Below, one piece after another: positions 20,101 to 32,587 of a DNA stretch of 64,000 nucleotides (position 1 is its first letter; the number at the start of each line of letters is the position of its first letter). The notes below the pieces were generated by a model. That model searched no databases and was not told where the DNA came from. It saw only the letters and a program-made list of their open reading frames with translations. The position numbers and the translations under genes are program-made. The stretch spans positions 6,357,501 to 6,421,500 of the forward strand of contig NC_092201.1 in the NCBI RefSeq assembly GCF_043641665.1, in the 5' to 3' direction. The DNA comes from Enoplosus armatus (taxonomy: Eukaryota; Chordata; Actinopteri; Centrarchiformes; Enoplosidae).

Positions 20101-23100
20101 GTTAGCGGCTTAGCGGATGGCGTGGAAACGTCTGCCAATCTGGTGTCACCGTCCCCATCTGCTGAAGGAACCACACCTTCCTCAGCCTCCTCAGCCTCCT
20201 TATCCTCTTTGCCTGGCAGCTCTGGGAAGACACATGCAATTTAACCCTTGGTGCAATCTCAAAGCGATCAGGATTACAATTTAAAGAACGCAACATAGCA
20301 CAGCTCCAAGAAGTCTGAGAAAAACAGATTAGCAATCCTGGAGTCTGCCAAAAGAAAGTTTAACCCTCTCTGCTCGCAGCCTGTCTGAGACTTCACACTG
20401 CAGAGAATGGAAGGACTATATTTCTTAACCCAGTTCTGTCAAATGGATCGGCCTATCACCCACTTAGTTGTAGCCAGTCATCCAAAGCACAGTAATCTGG
20501 CCCTCTGTAGTCATTACATTACATTGACATCCTGATGTGTGTGTGCATGTCCTGGTCCATCACAAATCCAGACTCTGTGTTCCATCATCTGTCTTAGTGC
20601 TGCAAAGTGGAGGAAGACAAGGACAAGCATTTCATAAAAAGCACAGAGAGAGAAAAGACAGAAAGAAAGCAGGAGACAGAGAGTGTAATGACTACATGAC
20701 AGAGCCACATCGTTCTCTTTTCCCTTTGGTACACTCACAAAATATGTTTTTACAGTCAGCCCTCGGCACAGGGTTTGTGTGTTTTACAACACAGTGAAGC
20801 AGTTATAAATGAATGATGGACCAGATGAGATTTGGGATGATATTCAGTGGGTGAATCTGTTGGGAACAAAACTGATGAGATGACTTGGTGATGAAGCCAG
20901 GGAAACCAGGTACAGTGTTAGTTTATCGCTTCAGAATTAATATTAATAAAAGATACCGAGGCATAAGGCTAGTGGGAGGAATAATGAGCTCGGGAAAAAA
21001 AATCGTAACGGCTACGAGGCATCGCGAGCTACTATCGCTCAGTATAATCTAGGTCACGCTCACAGCAACCGAGTTAATTGTAAGTTTTAAAAGTCTCCAA
21101 AGCAAAATCTGCTCATCGCTTTATTGCAGCGTTGACCTCCACACAGCTGGAGATCTGTCTCAGACAAAAGAGATGGAGAGTGATGAGTAACAGAGACAAA
21201 TACCGCACATATACACACCTGCACATACAAAAGTCTTGAGTGTCTTAGTCTTCATAAACAGATTCCAAGACGAGATAGAAATCGTGTCCAATTCAAGTCT
21301 CATTTTCGTGACATAACGGTACCCTGTGGAGTTTTTGACAGCCAGTGGATATTCCACTAATTGGACTAATTGTAAATTACTTAATGGTCTCAGAAATATG
21401 GATTTCTTTGTTTGTGCATCTCAAACAAAGTTTTTTGTAGTTTTCTACAAAACTTGAGTTTTAAAGGTACCCTGTGGAGCGAGGAGCAAAATGTTTTTAT
21501 AAGTGAGTCCCAGTGTTGTCAGTTTTTCCAAACAGGAAAAGTAAATTATAGTACTTTTGCTGTATTTTCTGACAGTTCCTGTTTTTACATTTAAGCTGCT
21601 GTTTGTTGAGCGTGTCCAGTGAATTGGAAGGAGACACTGTACAGCACAAGCCAGACCACTGCAGCATCTCAGATCTGCAGTACAGACACTGATTAAATTA
21701 CAACATCTAATAAGATCTGCTAAAAACTGAGATACAAGGACAGTAAACATGTGCAGTACAGACACTCACACAGTACAAGCGGTGGACTGATGACCAGCTG
21801 TTTACAGAGACTCTGCTGACAGAGCGAAATAAAAGCAAAAAGGGATCAGAGAGAGGGAGGATGAGTGGATCTCCAATTTAGTTATTGAACAGCTCAACAC
21901 TACACGTGTGCTGAATTATCATTTTACTGTCTACCTAATTAGTGCATACATAATTTCCTTTGGCCTTCATGATGTTCTGTCTAGTTGATGAAGAATCTCT
22001 CTGTGTCTTCTTCACCTCAGGCAGTGAATGGATGCTTCTTCATGTCCAGAGATATAACCTAAATTGAATTTAAAGTAGCACCCACAGTGAGCAAAATCTT
22101 CGAAGCAATGCTGGCCATTTTGGTGTGGTTGTTATTCAGTGTATAGTGTTTCAGAAGCTCCTCATTATCTTCAGCTTCCAGAAATAATAAACAAAAGATG
22201 ATGTTGCACTTCATTACGCTCTGCTTTATCTACGCAAGCCCCAAGAGAGTTTGTGAAAGAATACATGTGTGGGTTTGTAACAAACACGCTGAGCTTAGAG
22301 TGATGAGAAAGGGTTGGATATCAGTGCGGCAGAGAGTCGGAGGCTCATAATCAGATGCATAAAAATGGGATATTATGACTGAGATACCTCATCTTGAATT
22401 CTTTCTGGATGTACTTGCACAAAATTGCATCACACCGTTGCTAATTTTTGCGATCGTTACTAAGGAATACGTGGCATTTTCCAACTCCATTACACTCCTA
22501 AGTCTTGCTTTAAAATCAGTCTGAATAGAGGTGAGAAATAATCCAGATTGTTCTATAATTGCATATTTGCATTAGTCAGGGTAATTCAGCCTGAGAGCTG
22601 TGGGTCAAATCCTAAAAACAAACAGGCCTAATCCATCCGGTTTTGTAAAACTCATGGACTCTGTCTGGTGAAAGAAGTCATTATGAGAAGATTAACATAA
22701 TATTAAAGGCCAGACAGTGTTCTCTATTTGCATTAAAGCCTCAAAATCTATACGAGGGCATCAGATATTCATGCCACATGCTCTGCATGTAAAACGATTT
22801 CCATAATCAATTAATCTGTCAATGGCTGTGCTTTAGCTGTTTGGTATAGTGCTCGGATCACAGAGACAATATATCCTTGCAGGTATTAATGGAGTGTGTT
22901 AGGGGTCTCGTCTCGCTGCTGCCTGTTAGTACAGCATACAGTAATGGAAAAGGTGGAAGGAAGGGAAATAAGTAGCAGGCTGAAAGCTTTTTGGAAGATA
23001 ATGTCCAGCAGTAGCTATCTGAAAACCTACATTTTCAACCCAGACATCACATCAGCCTCAACCCCCAGTTCTTCCCCCCTCTCTCCTCTCATAATTGCCC

Positions 23101-26100
23101 TTGCTATCGGACGTGGGAGTGTCCCTTAGTATAGGATTTGACACAGATGCAGAGCATTTTATTATTATTTTATATTTATTACGGCCTCCTCAAGGGCAAC
23201 ACCACCTAACAAATGCTCTCTAGATCAATGGAAAACCCACAGGTTTGTGTGGTGAAGATGTTCCACATCTCCAGTAGGGAAATGATTCACCCTGTGCAGC
23301 TTTAAAATACATTACAGCACACAGATATGGTGTTCACATTGGGATAATGTATGATAATTCAGTGGTGCCATGCTTTCATGTTCACATTAGTCTCCTCCTG
23401 TGTCCTTTGGCAAGGTGTAATCATTTAAACACTGCAAGACTCCAGTGCAACAGTCCACCAAGCATACTACTAGGTTGCATAAAAAGCACCAGATTCTATT
23501 GGTTCTCCCATCTCCATGGATAACCAGAAGCTTCTCTCATCCCCGTCAAGACATTTTCATCCTTCAAAGCAGCCACAGCTGACATGTCTGTCCATGGAAC
23601 AAAGTGACAGGGATTTGTGTTTGTACAGAGGCAAAAAGATTGCAAAAGGAGGAGGGGAGCAGGGCGGGAGGGGTGGAGGAGACTAAATGGCAAGGAGCAT
23701 GTTCAGCATCCATGAACAGCGTCTGGCGAGCGGATGGTCCCGCAGGAGAGGAGGTGGTTTCGCTGAGTGTGCGCTTGGAATACTGATACACGGCGACAGC
23801 AGCCCTCCCCACCCAGGCCAAGCCCCCCTATCTTTTCTGTATGCCACCGCACGATGCACAACCGAAAACAAGTGCAGACACAACACGGGCCGCTGTAGAC
23901 TAAACACAATCGGCAAGCAGCATAAAGCAGCGTGGGAGACACAAGGTCTGGAATAGTTGCAGTCCAACACTGCACAAAACACTCTCAACCTTTATGTTCC
24001 TATGAAGAGCTGTTAATGTACCGTTTGACATTGTGCGTATACATTGCTATCTGTGAGTATCCAAGAGCTTAGTCCATTTCTGACCTTGGAAACAGCAGCT
24101 GACAAAACAATTTCATCTCAAGGTCCATTTAGCAGCTGTTCTCCAGCTTTTGGTTATATCACACATGACAGACAAGTCCTTAAAGAGCTCAGAAAACCAG
24201 AAATCAAAACATCTACAACTCTATGACAACTCGGCACACTCGTCTGCGGAGGAAGATCGCTGCAGAAAAACCACTCAATCGAACTTAGCAGGAGATTTTG
24301 TCAAGCAATAAACTAAAAGTTGTTTAAAATACAGGAGGAGATGATTTGAGCAAATTTGCATGTGTATATTGTGTATAATGTGTTATTATTTGTACCGACA
24401 TTAACGGACATTTGGTAGTAATGCAGCTTTAAAACATAGAAGCTAATCGATGTCATTATGTCCTACACATGCTGAGCGAATATTGCAAGCACTACTGTGT
24501 GTATACATCCACCAAACATTCGTGATTTTACCAAATAGACACGGACCTCACTGGCAGAGAATAATCGGCTCATCATTTTCTGGCCCAACCTTTGACCCCA
24601 CATGATGAATGCGTCTGTACCTGGAGGAGGATGTTCCTCTGAAGGCTCATTAAGCATACAGTCACCAGACTGCCACCAGTGTTGGGGGATGGGCCTTTAA
24701 GAAGGCGGTGTTGCCTCAATGTCGTGTCAAAGTCTGTTGAAACCTACTGGCTACCAGTAGCTGTTTTAGCTCATCATCGTTCCCTTTTAAAGCTCTGAGG
24801 AGAACAAATCCCCCATCGAGCCGCACTCAATCAAATACTCTTTCCTTCCATTCATTGAGGTAATGGCTTATGCAATGTTGGAGGGGAATTGCTGCTTGAA
24901 AACTCATTACAGACTGTTAGAGGGATAGTTCCGATTTTTTTTAAATAGGGTGGTGCGAATTACTCGTTGGTAGTGATTGTGAAATGCAAAATGAACTTGG
25001 GGTAAGGCTGGGGCCAGTCAACAGCAACACATCAATCAAAGGGAGCTATTTAACTATCCACAACAGATTGCACAACCAATTTTGATGCTTTATTCTCCAA
25101 CCCATCTTCTCTGTATCATGGAACTATTTTATTGAATAGTTCAAAGTCTGTGGGAAGCAAGCATTGGAAACACAATAAAGATGTTTCATTCTTTTGTAGA
25201 TGGTTTTGATTGCCGTGTTTAGGAGCAACTCCCATTTCTGAGAGCTGTCATGTTGCTGAAATGTATTTGTCCACAGGAAGTCCATCCATCAAAACCACCA
25301 CAGAGTACCACATTATTTCAAAAAATCTTAACTATACCATTAAAATACTCTCCCTTAGCAAGGCTAACAGAGATTCCAACATATAACCCATTTGCAACCA
25401 TGTAAGTGTTGATCCCAGACTTGTACTTAATGATTGTTGACAGGGTTTCAACAAGATCTGGATTTATGCTAATGTCGGACCTTTGACTACTTACCATGTC
25501 AGAAATGTCATCGATCAAGCTGAACTGTCTGCAGCCTTTTGACAGCTATCTATTGAACACTGAGGACCTGCTAGCACATGATTGATCGCATCTATTGAGT
25601 CAATCCAGCCACTATTGATTTGTTTGACTTTGCTTACCTCCTGCTATTGGGAAGTTAACCCTTTGGCTCTGAATTGTGCTTGTAATGGATTCCGCCGCTA
25701 GTTTGTGATCGATCCCCATGGCAGTGGTGTCCAGCTGTTCCTCCACAGCCCCCGACATGGCCTCTCCAGCATGGAGGGTAATACTAACAGTTGGGTCTTG
25801 TGGTTTTCTGACAAACGTGGTTTCTGAGGACGTAGGGGGAGTAACAGTTCCCAGAGGGTGTCTGCTGGTCAGTGTGGTCTCTACCAGTCCTGGGTTTGTT
25901 GTTGTGGTTAGGGCTGCTGCCCGTGTCAAGGCAGTGGGAACTGTAGTCTCTGGTGCTACCGTTGAAGAGATCTTTCCTGTAAAATCTTCAGCCTCCTCTT
26001 TATCGGTGTGTTCTTCTGGGAGGTGTCGTGGAGTGGCACCCATGCTGGGTTCGGCTGCTCGTGCGGTGCCCCGTGGTGGGTGGGTATGTGTTGCATTTTG

Positions 26101-26631
26101 TTCAGGAGCGCTTGTGCTGTCGGGACTGTTGGTGAACAGAGTGTTTCTGATAGAACTGCTTGTGGGAGAGTAGGAGTCTGAAACAAGAGTATCATTGTGG
26201 CTCTGTGCTATGCTGCTGTGTGGAGAATCTGATGTTCCTGTGGGAAGTGGTTCCGTTCTTATCTTTGTTACGCTAGTTAGGAGCCCCTGAGTCCAAGTGG
26301 TGGGTGGTTCAGAGGCTTCAGAAATGCTTCCTTCCCCTGAACCCGAGTGATCTTGCAAGTGATCGATTGGTTCTGTCAGCCCTTTGGCGGTTGTGGTCAA
26401 CGCAGCAGCCTCGTCGTTACTGTCCGAGCTCCCATAAAAGGGGATACGGAACGGCAGTGAGGGTAAGGAAGGAAACTTTGGCAGAGACCAGAAATTGCTT
26501 TGTTTATTTTCAGGTGGATTTTCTCTCGATGGCATCGGTCCCCAGAGGGCCTCCTCGTCAGCCACTGCCTGCCTGTGAAGTAGCAAAAAACACCAGAAGC
26601 AGAAAGCCAAGGTCCGAAGGAGGCAAAGCAT
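11687..26631 (-). CDS. prrt4: Proline-rich transmembrane protein 4 (PRRT4)
   Basis: This is a membrane protein of unknown biochemical activity, in a family of brain-enriched multipass proteins. Three coding exons on the - strand join in one frame: 26631-25638, 20221-20078 and 13755-11687, giving 1068 residues (human is about 900). The start at 26631 is chosen because it opens a clear signal peptide, MLCLLRTLAFCFWCFLLL, followed by a cleavage-like region. Residues about 20-380 are a low-complexity Ser/Thr/Pro-rich ectodomain. Residues about 475-745 contain six or seven hydrophobic membrane segments. The C-terminal 300 residues are Ser/Pro-rich and cytosolic-looking, ending in EEFISVCRQIDALSICSETI, which looks conserved. 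Introns are all phase 1. A 5' noncoding exon boundary is likely at 26707, with an acceptor TTTTAG just before it. Identification rests on the multipass region plus the position between IMPDH1 and leptin. Confidence 0.92.
14087..14121. repeat. GT microsatellite
   Basis: Uninterrupted GT dinucleotide repeat of about 17 units within a PRRT4 intron. Confidence 0.95.
16850..17085 (+). repeat. Interspersed teleost repeat, family 3, copy 1
   Basis: It contains the string CAGAGCTAAAAGAGAGTGAA and ends with CCCCAAGTGGCCAAAA then ATTGCAGGTTTA. Related sequence recurs at about 36640-36800 and 38150-38225. I remember this wording as a high-copy percomorph repeat; its class is not known to me. Confidence 0.6.
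17125..17507 (+). repeat. Interspersed teleost repeat, family 1, copy 1
   Basis: It begins with ATGAGGCACAGCAGTGCTT and runs through GCTAGCATGCTGATGTTTAG, CACCATCTTAGTTTAGCGTG and TTTTGCAGGTATTTAGTC to CCGACATTGCCATCCCTAGC. A divergent copy lies in the opposite orientation at about 52070-52282. No transposase or terminal repeats are visible. Confidence 0.75.
20222..25637. other. PRRT4 intron 1 (between coding exons 1 and 2)
   Basis: No exon or RNA gene was supported in this 5.4 kb. It is AT-rich and contains a short repeated string GGTACCCTGTGGAG at 21319 and again at about 21466, suggesting fragments of one interspersed repeat. Open frames at 23496-23990 overlap one another on both strands without protein features. 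Confidence 0.65.
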
Positions 26632-29521
26632 GCTGTCGACGGTGGTGCACGGATCGGTCACATGTTGTTCTCCATTCTCCTGCTCCCTGAGGCGGGTTGG
26701 GCTGGCTCTAAAAGACAAGAATACACAGGACACCGAATGACACACTTTTCATTCACTCTTGGGCAACTAAGTTTGAGTTGTCAAAAACTTGCATTTTGCA
26801 TCTGTTCACTTCTTTTCATTGAGCATTTTTGGAAGGCCAAGCTTCCGTTTCTCAGAGTGTGACCTGCTTTTCAGCTGTTTTTCCAGACCGTAAAGTAAAT
26901 CAAGTATAGAAAACTATGCCACCCACTACAAGCGACTGCTGAAGTTAGCAGGCTAAAAAAAATATGTCACCCACCACAAATCACAACAAGGACTTAAGTA
27001 TTATGGACACCCCGCAATTAGTGGCGTTAGATGTGGTGGTCAGTATTTATGTCATGCTGTTGCTCACATGCATGCTGTGTCGCAGTGGTTGGGCGGCTAC
27101 ACGGACTGACCAATTAGAGAACTTAAACCTTAAGAACTACCGTCCATATGTATTCTATTCAGTGAGGAGCGGTCAAGAAATAATGCGTGTGTGAGTAGGG
27201 TTGGGGGAGGTTTGTGAAGAATTAGGGTCCGGGTTGCCAATATAAGAATAGAGGGACCTCTTTTTCTTTTGTTTAGCGCCGAGTGGTTCAAAGTCACTAG
27301 CCTGTTGCCTCAGTGAAAAGACTGGAGCACCAAAGGAATTTCCCCTGTGAGAACAACAACCTGTATGCTTTAGCTGTACTTAACTCCACAGTAAACCCCC
27401 CACCCACCCCAGTTTTGGCCTTGCTCTCTTTCAATCTCAGATTTATTTGTTCTTTAAAGCGCAGGGAGAAAGATCTGTTTGTGTGGGAGTAAAAAAAAAA
27501 AATCAATATTCACAGAAATCCGCTGTCACAGTGAAGTTCTCTCCAGTTTTTCTATCATGCTCCCATTCCCTTCATGAGCGTTGTCTTACACTTTTTCTTC
27601 ATTGTCAGCCTCTATTCTTCTCTCTGACATGTTTATTTACGACTTTTTCCCCTAATCTATGCCAGTTCTCTCTACTCTCTTAAATTCTTTCCATTTTCTT
27701 TCGTACGCACACGTTAAGATCAATCAGCTACTGCCGTAAGAGTCTCATTCTCACTGATCAGGAGAGCAGGGACTTGACCTGCCATCTCCCCCTCTGTTCC
27801 CGCCTGGAGGGATGAAACTAACATGGATACACAGTCATATGCCGAGATGTGAAGACTGACTTACTACCGGGGGGTCAAACATAGACCTTCCCACACACTC
27901 CCTACTTTTAGCATTTTGACTGAACAGCATGGAAATCAGTTTCAAATGAGGTGAGGCTGTTTTTAGATGCCTGTGTGTCTCAAGCTAGCACCAGCCTACC
28001 CACTCACACGGTCACATTTCATGCAGGCAGAGATATGATCGTAGATGAATTTAGATCTGACTCTGCATGTTAGTGAAATTGTGTATTTGTTCGCCCACAT
28101 GTACTGTTCTGTAGTAGGTACACACACCCACGCATGCACACTTTGTTGGCTTCTTCAAGATATTTTTGCCAGCCACTTATGAAGGCTTGCAGAAAGGCCA
28201 ATGAACAATTAAATGCAGCCTTTAAAGAGAAAGAGAAAGACGTCTTGTTGAGGAGCCAAGTTTATGTGCACAGAAACATTTTAATTAGTTGTGAAGCTTG
28301 GGGCAAATTGATTGCCTCTTTGTTGATCTCATGCATAACTGATCAATTATTTAGACAAATATGTATAATTCATTCGACTAACATTCTCACGTTTCACGTC
28401 GGTATCACCGAGTGTGGTAAAAGGAGACTCATGTTACTTCACTTCACAGCATATCTTCCAGCATGTTTTAAAGTTTATGATCACTCAATCAGAATGATTT
28501 AGGTACTATAGTTCCTTATATTTTGAAAGGATCAGCTTTGGGTGAGTGTACACTATCCAATCACTGAGGCAAGTAGAAAACCTTCTATTCTTACTTTGAT
28601 TGATTGGTCTCAGGTGACAGCAGGTGGTATTGTGTGGACTCCTCTTGTCACGGCACACATGCAAACACTTTTTCTTAAAGATAGATGTTTTTTAGTCTCT
28701 GTAGTTAGAATTCACTGCAATTCAATTAAATGATTGTATTAAAAAAGTACTTTAGTACTAGATCAACACATTGATTTTCCACAATTTTCCAAGATAAGCT
28801 CTATTCCTGCATCCTACTGTATCTCCCAATATATAATACGTGTGGTGTTAACTTTTGTTAAACCTGCAATAGATTCTTTTGGCCACTTTGGAATCAAACG
28901 GGCTTTAATATGTAAACAAAACATTTTTTGTAGGTAATGTAGAACTAGTGTTTAGCTGTCGATGCCTCTGTCAAGAACTGCATTCATCAATTTCATTATT
29001 AACAATAAATTAAACAAACAAAATCAAGCTAACAAATTGATTATCTACTGCACTATCTACTAATGAATTGAAAACATTTACTATCATTCCAGATTGGGCC
29101 TTTAACTTTCTTGTCACCACATCAAATACATGGCTCTTAGTGAAGGCATTGTCTGGTTTGACAGGCAGCAGAGCAAGTGGAAAGGAACCGTAAAAAAGTG
29201 TCTGTGGGGAATTTACAAGTCCCCTCCATTATTTTGCTGGCGTTTTGTCTCGCTGCTGCTGACAAAGATGGGGCCTGCCACTGTAGTGTGCTCAATGGAG
29301 CAGAGATGGAGAATGAGAGGGAGATGCAGAAAAGAAGGGCAGAGAGCAAAAGACAAGGGCAACAGAAGAGAGAGAGAGAGAGACAAAGACGCCATATTGA
29401 CAATCAGTTGTGGCATTCTTAGTCCGGGAGAGTAAACTCTGCGGCAGCCTCCCTAATGCTCATTTTAGTTTGTTGCCAGAGCCTCTTTTATTAACTCTGT
29501 AAACAGACTCCTGTCTTTCAA

Positions 29522-29546
29522 TGTGTGTGTGTGTGTGTGTGTGTGT
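29522..29546. repeat. GT microsatellite
   Basis: Pure GT repeat of about 12 units in the gene-poor interval. Confidence 0.95.
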
Positions 29547-30775
29547 TCACGAGAAGCCCCCACTCTCTCACTTCTCTCAGGATCATCATCTTGATCTCAA
29601 TCAACCTTCAACCTGCTGCACCATATTTCTCTATGGAAAATTCTCCATTCTAAATTAATCTGACGGCAGTATTATGGCTTTACAGGCCCCTCCGTGATCA
29701 CTGTGATCATAATGAGTGTGGGAAAGCTAACGAGAGAGAGGAGGATGAAGAGAGAGAGTACAGTCTCTGAGAATGAAAGTGAAAGGAGAGGGTATGAAAA
29801 ACGAAAGCTATAAGAAGGAGAGGTGGAACAGACTGAATTAGAGGTGTGTGTTGCTCCTGAGTGATTGCGATGGAGAGGCTCTACACAGAGGAGAGTTACA
29901 AATGGAGACGAATTTACTGCGGCCAATGTCATTACTATTTAACAAACCTGGCAAGTCCTGAGGATCAATGACACACACCAAGATAATGGAGTAATTTACC
30001 TCCCTGCAAATGGCTACTGTTGTGGGTGTTTTTTTCCGAATCCGCTGTGTGGGTGTGCATATTTACAAGCACTAGTTCTCACTCTAGCGTTATTTCCATG
30101 GTTATATGTAGTTGCACTTGCATTTGATTGTATATTTACATGTGCATCCTCCCACATGGTGTTGGGTCGTGTATTTTCGATTGCAGCTCTTTATCTGGGC
30201 TCTATCTCCCTAATCTAAGGAGTCAACTTATGGCTTTTTCCTGTTGTCCTCTCCTGACTTTGACGCTACGCGGGGATGTCAATACTGCACAGATTCAATC
30301 TGACTGGCCGCTTTAAGCCAGCAGGGATTTATTCTGCATAAAGCAGCACATTTGAAGGGCTTTATAAAGCGTTAGGGAGCTTAATGGAGCAAACAAGTGT
30401 CTGTCTATCCATCGATTAATCAATGTAGTTGTCATTATGGTCATGGTAAATTCCTGTGAATTTGTTAGTTAGTTATTAGTTATGAAAAACAAAAGAAAAG
30501 TTCCAAGTTCCAAGTTCAAGGATTAATTTTACGGTTCGTTTGTTTCATCGTTATGGACAACACCACAATATTTATATCAATAAAGACGGATTAGATATTA
30601 CTTGCCATATCAATATTGTAATTTAAAATGAATCATTTCTAGAGAATCATGTTTTCAAAGTATGCCTGCATATTGCCACTGCCTAAAGACAGACATATGT
30701 TGTTGTCCATTTCTTTTTCCGTTCCTCTCTCATATCCGTTATGTAAATATACATCTACATCCAGCAACCATTCAG

Positions 30776-31105
30776 CTTAGTTTAGTATAACCACTGGAAA
30801 CAGGTGGGGACAGCCAGCCTAACTCTGTCTTAGAGTCTCTACTGGTTGTCTGACAAGTCTCCGGGAAGTTACTGCTTCTAGCTAAGAAATAGTCCGGTGC
30901 ACAACCCCCGTAAAACTGCAACTGATTGTTTTTACACTTTGTTTTTGTACAGATTAAACAAACACAGTATAACATGTTAATTTGTTAGAGCTGCTGGGAG
31001 GCAGATTTTGTTACTTTTGGACAGAGCCGGACCTGCTGTTGCTAGTCTTTATGATAAGCTAAGCTAATTGGCTGCAGGCTGTAGTCTTATATTTTGTCAA
31101 TCCCT
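30776..31105 (+). repeat. Interspersed teleost repeat, family 4
   Basis: It contains AGTCTTTATGATAAGCTAAG followed by CTAATTGGCTGCAGGCTGTA, preceded by TTTGGACAGAGCCGGACCTG. I recognise this string as part of a high-copy repeat seen across percomorph genomes. Boundaries are approximate and only one copy is visible in the window. Confidence 0.6.
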
Positions 31106-32418
31106 GTTTAAGTTAATTGTATAATTCCTCGTTTGACATCATTTTCGAGTTGATTCTCTGGCATCTCATTACTAACTTGTGAGTTGAGAGGGACAGATCC
31201 ACAGATAGAAACAGTGCAACCAGCTACAGTCAATAGTCCCCGGACATTATTGACCATAATGAGAGCTGCTCTCGTGTCCGAGAATAGCCAAACCTCTGTT
31301 CATGAGTCCAAATGAGCAGCATCACAGGCAGGACTCCAACAGGTTACGTACCTCCTGCAGGCTTTACAACCAAACAACATCCTGAGTCATGCTATTTACA
31401 AACAAGATTAATGCCTTGCTATTCTACTCTGTGGGGTTTCCTCCGGTGATTCTTTGAAATGTCACCTTACAAATCCAATTTCCACATGCACAACATCTTC
31501 CGGACTTTCATTTTTTTCCCGGAAAACTGGCTCAAATATCAATTTTTTAATTTCTTCTCAGATTTTTGGGATTCTCCAAACATCTCTCATGCCTCTTGTA
31601 CTCCACCTCTTTAAAACCACTCATGAAACATATTCCCCATGCTTGAGAATGACATTAATTGTGCCAGGCTAATGCTCGTGTTAGCCCTAGAGCTGATGAA
31701 TGCGGTGAACCTGCCGACTATAAAGGGCGCTCTCAAACACAGGCGTTCCACCGGCTGCCTTTGCCATGGTGACAGCTGAAGCCAAAGACGTCTCGCTAAT
31801 CCCTGGGATTTGAGCACCTTTTGGACTCCACTGTTCCGCTTGTAGGAGTGTGCTGCACTCACATGCAAATGGGCAGTCACACACACACACACACACAAAC
31901 AATCCATGCTTGCAAGAGCATTTGCTGGTTTGCAAAGACCAAAACACACACACGCATGCATGCATATATTCTGTACATCCTTGTGCTAAAATGGAATGAG
32001 TAAGCATGGATATGATTGCATAATCCAAGCCAGATATTCATGAAACATCTTTATATATCAGGTTTACCCAGATGACACCCTGACAGACACACACACTCTC
32101 ATAAATACACCTACCAACATACACATTTCTCATTTTCCTATAGATTTACCATTGAATGACCCTGATCTCCCTAATCCTAAACCACAGTATACCTACAGTG
32201 TGTGTGTCAGTGTGTTTACCTATAGCTGCAGCTACAGTGTGTCTCAGCGTGTAACAGCATGTATACTGGACCCACACATCCCTATTCCTAGATGCAAAGC
32301 AGCTGATTAACATAGACATGCAGAGAGAGAGAGAGAGGTACAGTTATGTGTACCGGCAGATGAAAACAGCTGCTTACCCACAGATGTATGGAATAAGATG
32401 GAGAATCCACAGCCAGCG

Positions 32419-32445
32419 GTGTGTGTGTGTGTGTGTGTGTGTGTG
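32419..32445. repeat. GT microsatellite
   Basis: Pure GT tract about 80 bases upstream of a long CT tract. Confidence 0.95.
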
Positions 32446-32523
32446 CGCTGCAGGAGAGACCGTCTTTCTGAGCCCATGTAGGTTCGTCTGTGTGGAATTG
32501 AGTTCCAGTCTCCCTCCCTCCCT

Positions 32524-32527
<4 letters not shown>

Positions 32528-32584
<57 letters not shown>
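32528..32584. repeat. CT microsatellite, 57 bp, in a longer polypyrimidine block
   Basis: An unbroken CT repeat flanked by CTCC/CTCTCT-rich sequence, so the + strand is almost pure pyrimidine from about 32508 to 32630. The long open frame crossing it (32318-32809) is an artefact of the repeat. Confidence 0.97.

Positions 32585-32587
<3 letters not shown>

Noticed and set aside
25718..26173. 151-residue open frame on the + strand
   Set aside because: Antisense shadow of the Ser/Thr/Pro-rich PRRT4 exon.
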